Shown here in pieces: positions 61,421 to 64,000 of a stretch of DNA of 64,000 nucleotides. This DNA is from Desmonostoc muscorum FACHB-395. Lineage in GTDB: Bacteria; Cyanobacteriota; Cyanobacteriia; Cyanobacteriales; Nostocaceae. The stretch lies in contig NZ_JACJSF010000034.1 of assembly GCF_014698035.1 (NCBI RefSeq), positions 16,228 through 80,227 of the forward strand, in the 5' to 3' direction. The position numbers were made by a program, and so were the translations under genes. Position 1 is the stretch's first letter; each line of letters begins with the position of its first letter. The notes under the pieces are model-generated. The model was not told where the DNA came from. It saw only the letters and a program-made list of their open reading frames with translations, and did no database searches.

Positions 61421-61439
61421 AGACGCGATTATCGCGTCT
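61421..61439. repeat. One-base-deleted copy of the palindrome family
   Basis: AGACGCGATTATCGCGTCT: the central A/T step is shortened by one base but the palindromic arms are intact. It lies in the same spacer as the copy at 61297. Confidence 0.7.
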
Positions 61440-61454
61440 GTACTCCTCACTTTT

Positions 61455-62807
61455 TTACAATGCTCCTGCTGCTGTTTTATCTAGTACGCCTCCACCAAAG
61501 TGAGCGGTAATGTTCATCGCTTGCAATACTGGTAAACCATTGATTCCAGAAGGGTAGTCGATAACGCTGACTGCGCCATTACCCTGACGGAAATTCCAGA
61601 AATTCTCTAGCGATAAACCCAGAATGTGACAAAGTAGAGTTTTATTTGTAGCGTCATGAGCTACTACTAATACAGTTTTGAATTGATTGTTTAATGCTGC
61701 TTCCACAATTGATTGCCAAGCTGCAACGCTGCGTTCCCAAACCTCTTGTAAATTTTCCCCTTCAGGCATTTGTACTTGGGTAGGTACTAAGCGCCAGCGC
61801 TGCAACTCTCCGGGAAACTCTTGTTCTATTTCTGTTTCTAATTTTCCTTCCCAGAGTCCGTGGCTGATTTCTCTTAAACCATCTTGCAAGTCTAACTTCA
61901 CATTAGGATGCTGTTTTAAGATAATTTCTGCTGTTTCTTTCGGGCGCAGCATTGTGCTACTTACTGCAAAATCAATCGCTACCTCTTGGAGAAATTCGCC
62001 TGCTTTTTGCGACTGTTGTCTACCGTTGTCGTTGAGGGGGATATCAATTTGTCCTTGAAACCGGGTTTGGCGATTCCAGTCGGTTTCGCCGTGACGCACT
62101 AGCAACAACCTAACTCCTTTATGATCTGGTCGCAATGAGGGTAAAGTTTCTCCTGTATGTTGCGTCTGATTTAAAGATTCTAGCTGGACTGGTTCGCCCA
62201 ATCCCCCAGCAAAATTAAGTACGCTGATGCCACAGTTAGATTGCTGTATGGAATGGTAGCGACTTGCAGGGATTCCCAAGGCTGTACTAATAAGGGCTCG
62301 ATTAATGCCGTTATGTCCCACTATCAGAATAGTTTCGCCTTGATGCTGAGACAAAGTTTCTTGCCAAAACTGCCGCGCTTGTTCGTATAAAGCAAGAACA
62401 GGAAAATGTTCTCTTGTTCCTTCTGCATCATTTAGCAGCATCCGCAGTTCGTCTGGGCGTTGATGCCAAGTGCGGTAGTCTTCGGCAAATTTTTGCTTAA
62501 CTTCAGCAGTTAGCAGTGCTTCCCATAAAGGAAGGTCGATTTCTAGTAGCAAATCAGAAACTTGAATTACAGCAGATTGTTCGGAATGAGTAGCTAACTC
62601 ACTATGAATAATATCTGCTGTGTGTTTTGCTCGTTGCAGAGGACTGCTGTAAATAGCATTAAATGAAATATTGCTGAGGGCTTTGCCAGCTTTACTGGCA
62701 TCGTTACGACCTTTCTCGGTTAATGTGGACGCATCAGTGCGTCCCTGAATACGCCGCTCGGTGTTATAACCACTTTGACCGTGGCGCACAATGATGACAC
62801 GAGTCAT
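61455..62807 (-). CDS. Tandem histidine-phosphatase (phosphoglycerate-mutase-like) protein
   Basis: A 450-residue protein made of two histidine-phosphatase domains. Domain 1: TRVIIVRHGQSGYNTERRIQ (residues 2-21) with LIVGHNGINRAL. Domain 2: RLLLVRHGETDWNRQTRFQG near residue 235 with VLVVAHDATNKTLLCHILG. Both carry RHG and the second catalytic His, so both may be active. Cyanobacteria widely carry this double form; it is annotated as phosphoglycerate mutase or phosphatase, and true function is unsettled. ATG start. Confidence 0.9.
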   Translation of the reverse strand: MTRVIIVRHGQSGYNTERRIQGRTDASTLTEKGRNDASKAGKALSNISFNAIYSSPLQRAKHTADIIHSELATHSEQSAVIQVSDLLLEIDLPLWEALLTAEVKQKFAEDYRTWHQRPDELRMLLNDAEGTREHFPVLALYEQARQFWQETLSQHQGETILIVGHNGINRALISTALGIPASRYHSIQQSNCGISVLNFAGGLGEPVQLESLNQTQHTGETLPSLRPDHKGVRLLLVRHGETDWNRQTRFQGQIDIPLNDNGRQQSQKAGEFLQEVAIDFAVSSTMLRPKETAEIILKQHPNVKLDLQDGLREISHGLWEGKLETEIEQEFPGELQRWRLVPTQVQMPEGENLQEVWERSVAAWQSIVEAALNNQFKTVLVVAHDATNKTLLCHILGLSLENFWNFRQGNGAVSVIDYPSGINGLPVLQAMNITAHFGGGVLDKTAAGAL

Positions 62808-63259
62808 CTCAAAGCCCTCCTGTATCTAGACGATTAATTTTACTGCAAAATGATTGCAGAATTACCGACTCAGGAAAGCGGATTTAGTTAAAAGGGTAGT
62901 TATGAATCGCAACTATACACTCAAAACCCACTTTCGTGGGTTTCAAACCCTCAATTATTTACTTAATCAGCCACGCCAGAGGGTGTGTTATGCCGCAATA
63001 CAGTTCAGTTAAGCATCTCTTTCTTCTCTCTGCGTTCTCTGCGCCAACTCTTGGAGACGCTGCGCGTTGGCGGAAGCCTCTCGTAGAGAAGGCGGTTCGT
63101 TAAAAAAATGACTTTGGTAACAGAGTTTTAGCCTTAACTGAACCGTATTGTGTTATGCCGTATGCTAACGCACCGTGAATTGTTGATGGTGCGTTGCGCT
63201 ATGCGACAACACACCCTACATGAAAGCTTAATTACGAATTACGAATTATTTACACCTGA
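62808..63259. other. Repeat-filled spacer
   Basis: No gene is seen. CAATACAGTTCAGTTAAG at 62996-63013 and its inverse at 63133-63150 flank a block holding CTCTCTGCGTTCTCTGCGCC and GGAGACGCTGCGCGTTGGCG, typical Nostoc dispersed repeats. GCTAACGCACC/GGTGCGTTGCG near 63164-63198 form another hairpin. Confidence 0.55.
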
Positions 63260-63610
63260 TTATTCTCTCCCTAAATCTAACTGTACTTGCAATCCATCGT
63301 TGTCATTGCCAGACTGAGCGGGTGTTAAGAAAACAGAAGTGTCTGGCTGTGATAATGTCTCGTTAAAGCGGATTTTGACTGGAGTTTTGTCTGTTCTATT
63401 ATTGTTAGAGATTGTTGATGGATTAGTTTGCTCAAAAAACTTTCCAAAGTCATCTTGGGCTGTTCTATTATCAATTCCGACTAGAGAATCACCAGTTAAT
63501 CTGTATTGTCCTGAATTTAAGCTTGATGCTGGTGACTGGGCGTACACCTGGCTTTCTAAGCTTGTAAAAGCTGCGGTAATTCCCAACAAAGCAATAATTT
63601 TGGCGTTCAT
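63260..63610 (-). CDS. Small exported hypothetical protein
   Basis: A 116-residue protein with a signal peptide (KIIALLGITAAFTSL, cleavage near VYAQS), then a polar region: NSGQYRLTGDSLVGIDNRTA, FFEQTNPSTISN, VKIRFNETLSQ and a short C-terminus LQVQLDLGRE. No known family. ATG 63610 is chosen as it gives a normal signal peptide; an upstream TTG is possible. Probably periplasmic or secreted. Confidence 0.6.
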   Translation of the reverse strand: MNAKIIALLGITAAFTSLESQVYAQSPASSLNSGQYRLTGDSLVGIDNRTAQDDFGKFFEQTNPSTISNNNRTDKTPVKIRFNETLSQPDTSVFLTPAQSGNDNDGLQVQLDLGRE

Positions 63611-63905
63611 TTTTTTGTCCAAATTATCTTTAATATTGCTTGTCTTTATTCTCTGGGCGAATTATTTTAATTAACTCTATCGTTAGGTTCTACTACAATA
63701 ATTGTATTGCGTATATACTTGGCTCGTCAATTATTTCTGCTCTATGTTGATAGTAATACATCTTAATTTAAGTAAGTTGGCGTAAATAATTGTCGTTGGG
63801 ATCAGGCAATAAGTAGAAGGGTTTTAGAGGATGTTTTAAAAGTCCTTTCGTCGGTAGCAAAACGTTATCGATCCCCCCAACCCCCCTTTTTAAGGCAGGG
63901 CTGTT
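63611..63905. other. AT-rich spacer ending in a MITE-related repeat half
   Basis: Bases 63825-63900 read TAGAGGATGTTTTAAAAGTC, a variable part with CGTCGGTAGCAAAACG, then CCCCCCTTTTTAAGGC, the inverse of the right half of the MITE at 54547-54710. It may be one end of an insertion sequence extending past the window. The remainder holds nothing recognisable. Confidence 0.55.
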
Positions 63906-64000
63906 TCATTCCACAAGATGAATGAGTTTGTCAATATCATGAGAGAGAAATCTTTGAGCAATTGTGATGGAATGATAACCATTGCGACGAAGAATATTGA
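63906..64000 (-). CDS. C-terminal tail of a probable transposase (5' end outside window)
   Basis: A minus-strand frame open to the window edge encodes NILRRNGYHSITIAQRFLSH then DIDKLIHLVE and a stop. An N-x-LR-x-NGY-x-SI ... HDID-x-L tail is how several DDE transposases and H-repeat proteins end. Only 31 residues are visible, so the family is uncertain. It abuts an inverted-repeat end at 63825, consistent with an insertion sequence. Confidence 0.4.
   Translation of the reverse strand, partial: NILRRNGYHSITIAQRFLSHDIDKLIHLVE

Overview
The window comes from a filamentous, heterocyst-type cyanobacterium of the Nostoc/Anabaena group. The support is: many HIP1 octamers (GCGATCGC), heptanucleotide short tandem repeats (STRR) between and even inside genes, dense small inverted-repeat elements, and cyanobacterial families such as DUF1818, DUF2358, DUF2555, the cyanobacterial glutamate-cysteine ligase, glgC and an SLH protein. 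It is chromosomal, with mostly housekeeping genes, two tRNAs (Met-CAT and Pro-TGG), no rRNA and no CRISPR array.

Layout. 1-12.5 kb: DUF1206 membrane protein (cut by the window edge), a GHL10 glycoside-hydrolase-like protein, DUF2358, an AT-rich PD-(D/E)XK nuclease-like gene, uvrA with a LexA box, a truncated Uma2-like ORF running into a 42-bp minisatellite, an HsdR-N-like protein, a membrane-anchored Ser/Thr kinase, a hydrolase and an SLH protein. 12.1-16 kb: VOC protein, MBL-fold protein, MscS channel, histone-deacetylase-family protein. 15.7-23.4 kb: the most interesting block, a small membrane protein, a giant IF2_N-SF1 helicase and a PLD-family nuclease-like protein. A stretch of about 1 kb between the last two holds decayed gene fragments and is bracketed by a direct repeat of the helicase/PLD junction. 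23.8-31.4 kb: glgC, P-loop kinase, DnaJ, GST, two peroxiredoxins and a glycogen-debranching-type enzyme. 31.4-45.4 kb: tRNA-Met, LysM/M23 peptidase, trmL, gshA, a subtilase with a prodomain-like small neighbour, GH13 amylase, fasciclin, rpoZ, DUF1818, tRNA-Pro and an M50 protease. 46-51 kb: radical SAM protein, RemA-like protein, coaBC, DUF2555, esterase, RMD1. 51.4-57 kb: a minus-strand set (LLM flavin monooxygenase, TauD dioxygenase, SDR, pyrophosphatase-like, MDR reductase) that looks like sulfonate or organosulfur use, interrupted by a 21-bp minisatellite and a MITE. 57.4-64 kb: secreted acetolactate decarboxylase, VOC, pentapeptide lipoprotein, GNAT, a dihydroorotase-like protein with lost metal ligands, a double histidine phosphatase, a small secreted protein and a transposase tail.

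How genes work together. glgC, the debranching-type enzyme and the GH13 enzyme concern glycogen and maltodextrins. The peroxiredoxins, GST and gshA concern redox defence. The helicase and PLD protein probably form a nucleic-acid-targeting, defence-like pair resembling the COG1112-helicase/PLD pairing known from Mokosh systems, but with an IF2_N N-terminus. All functional calls rest on reading motifs by eye; no database search was run.
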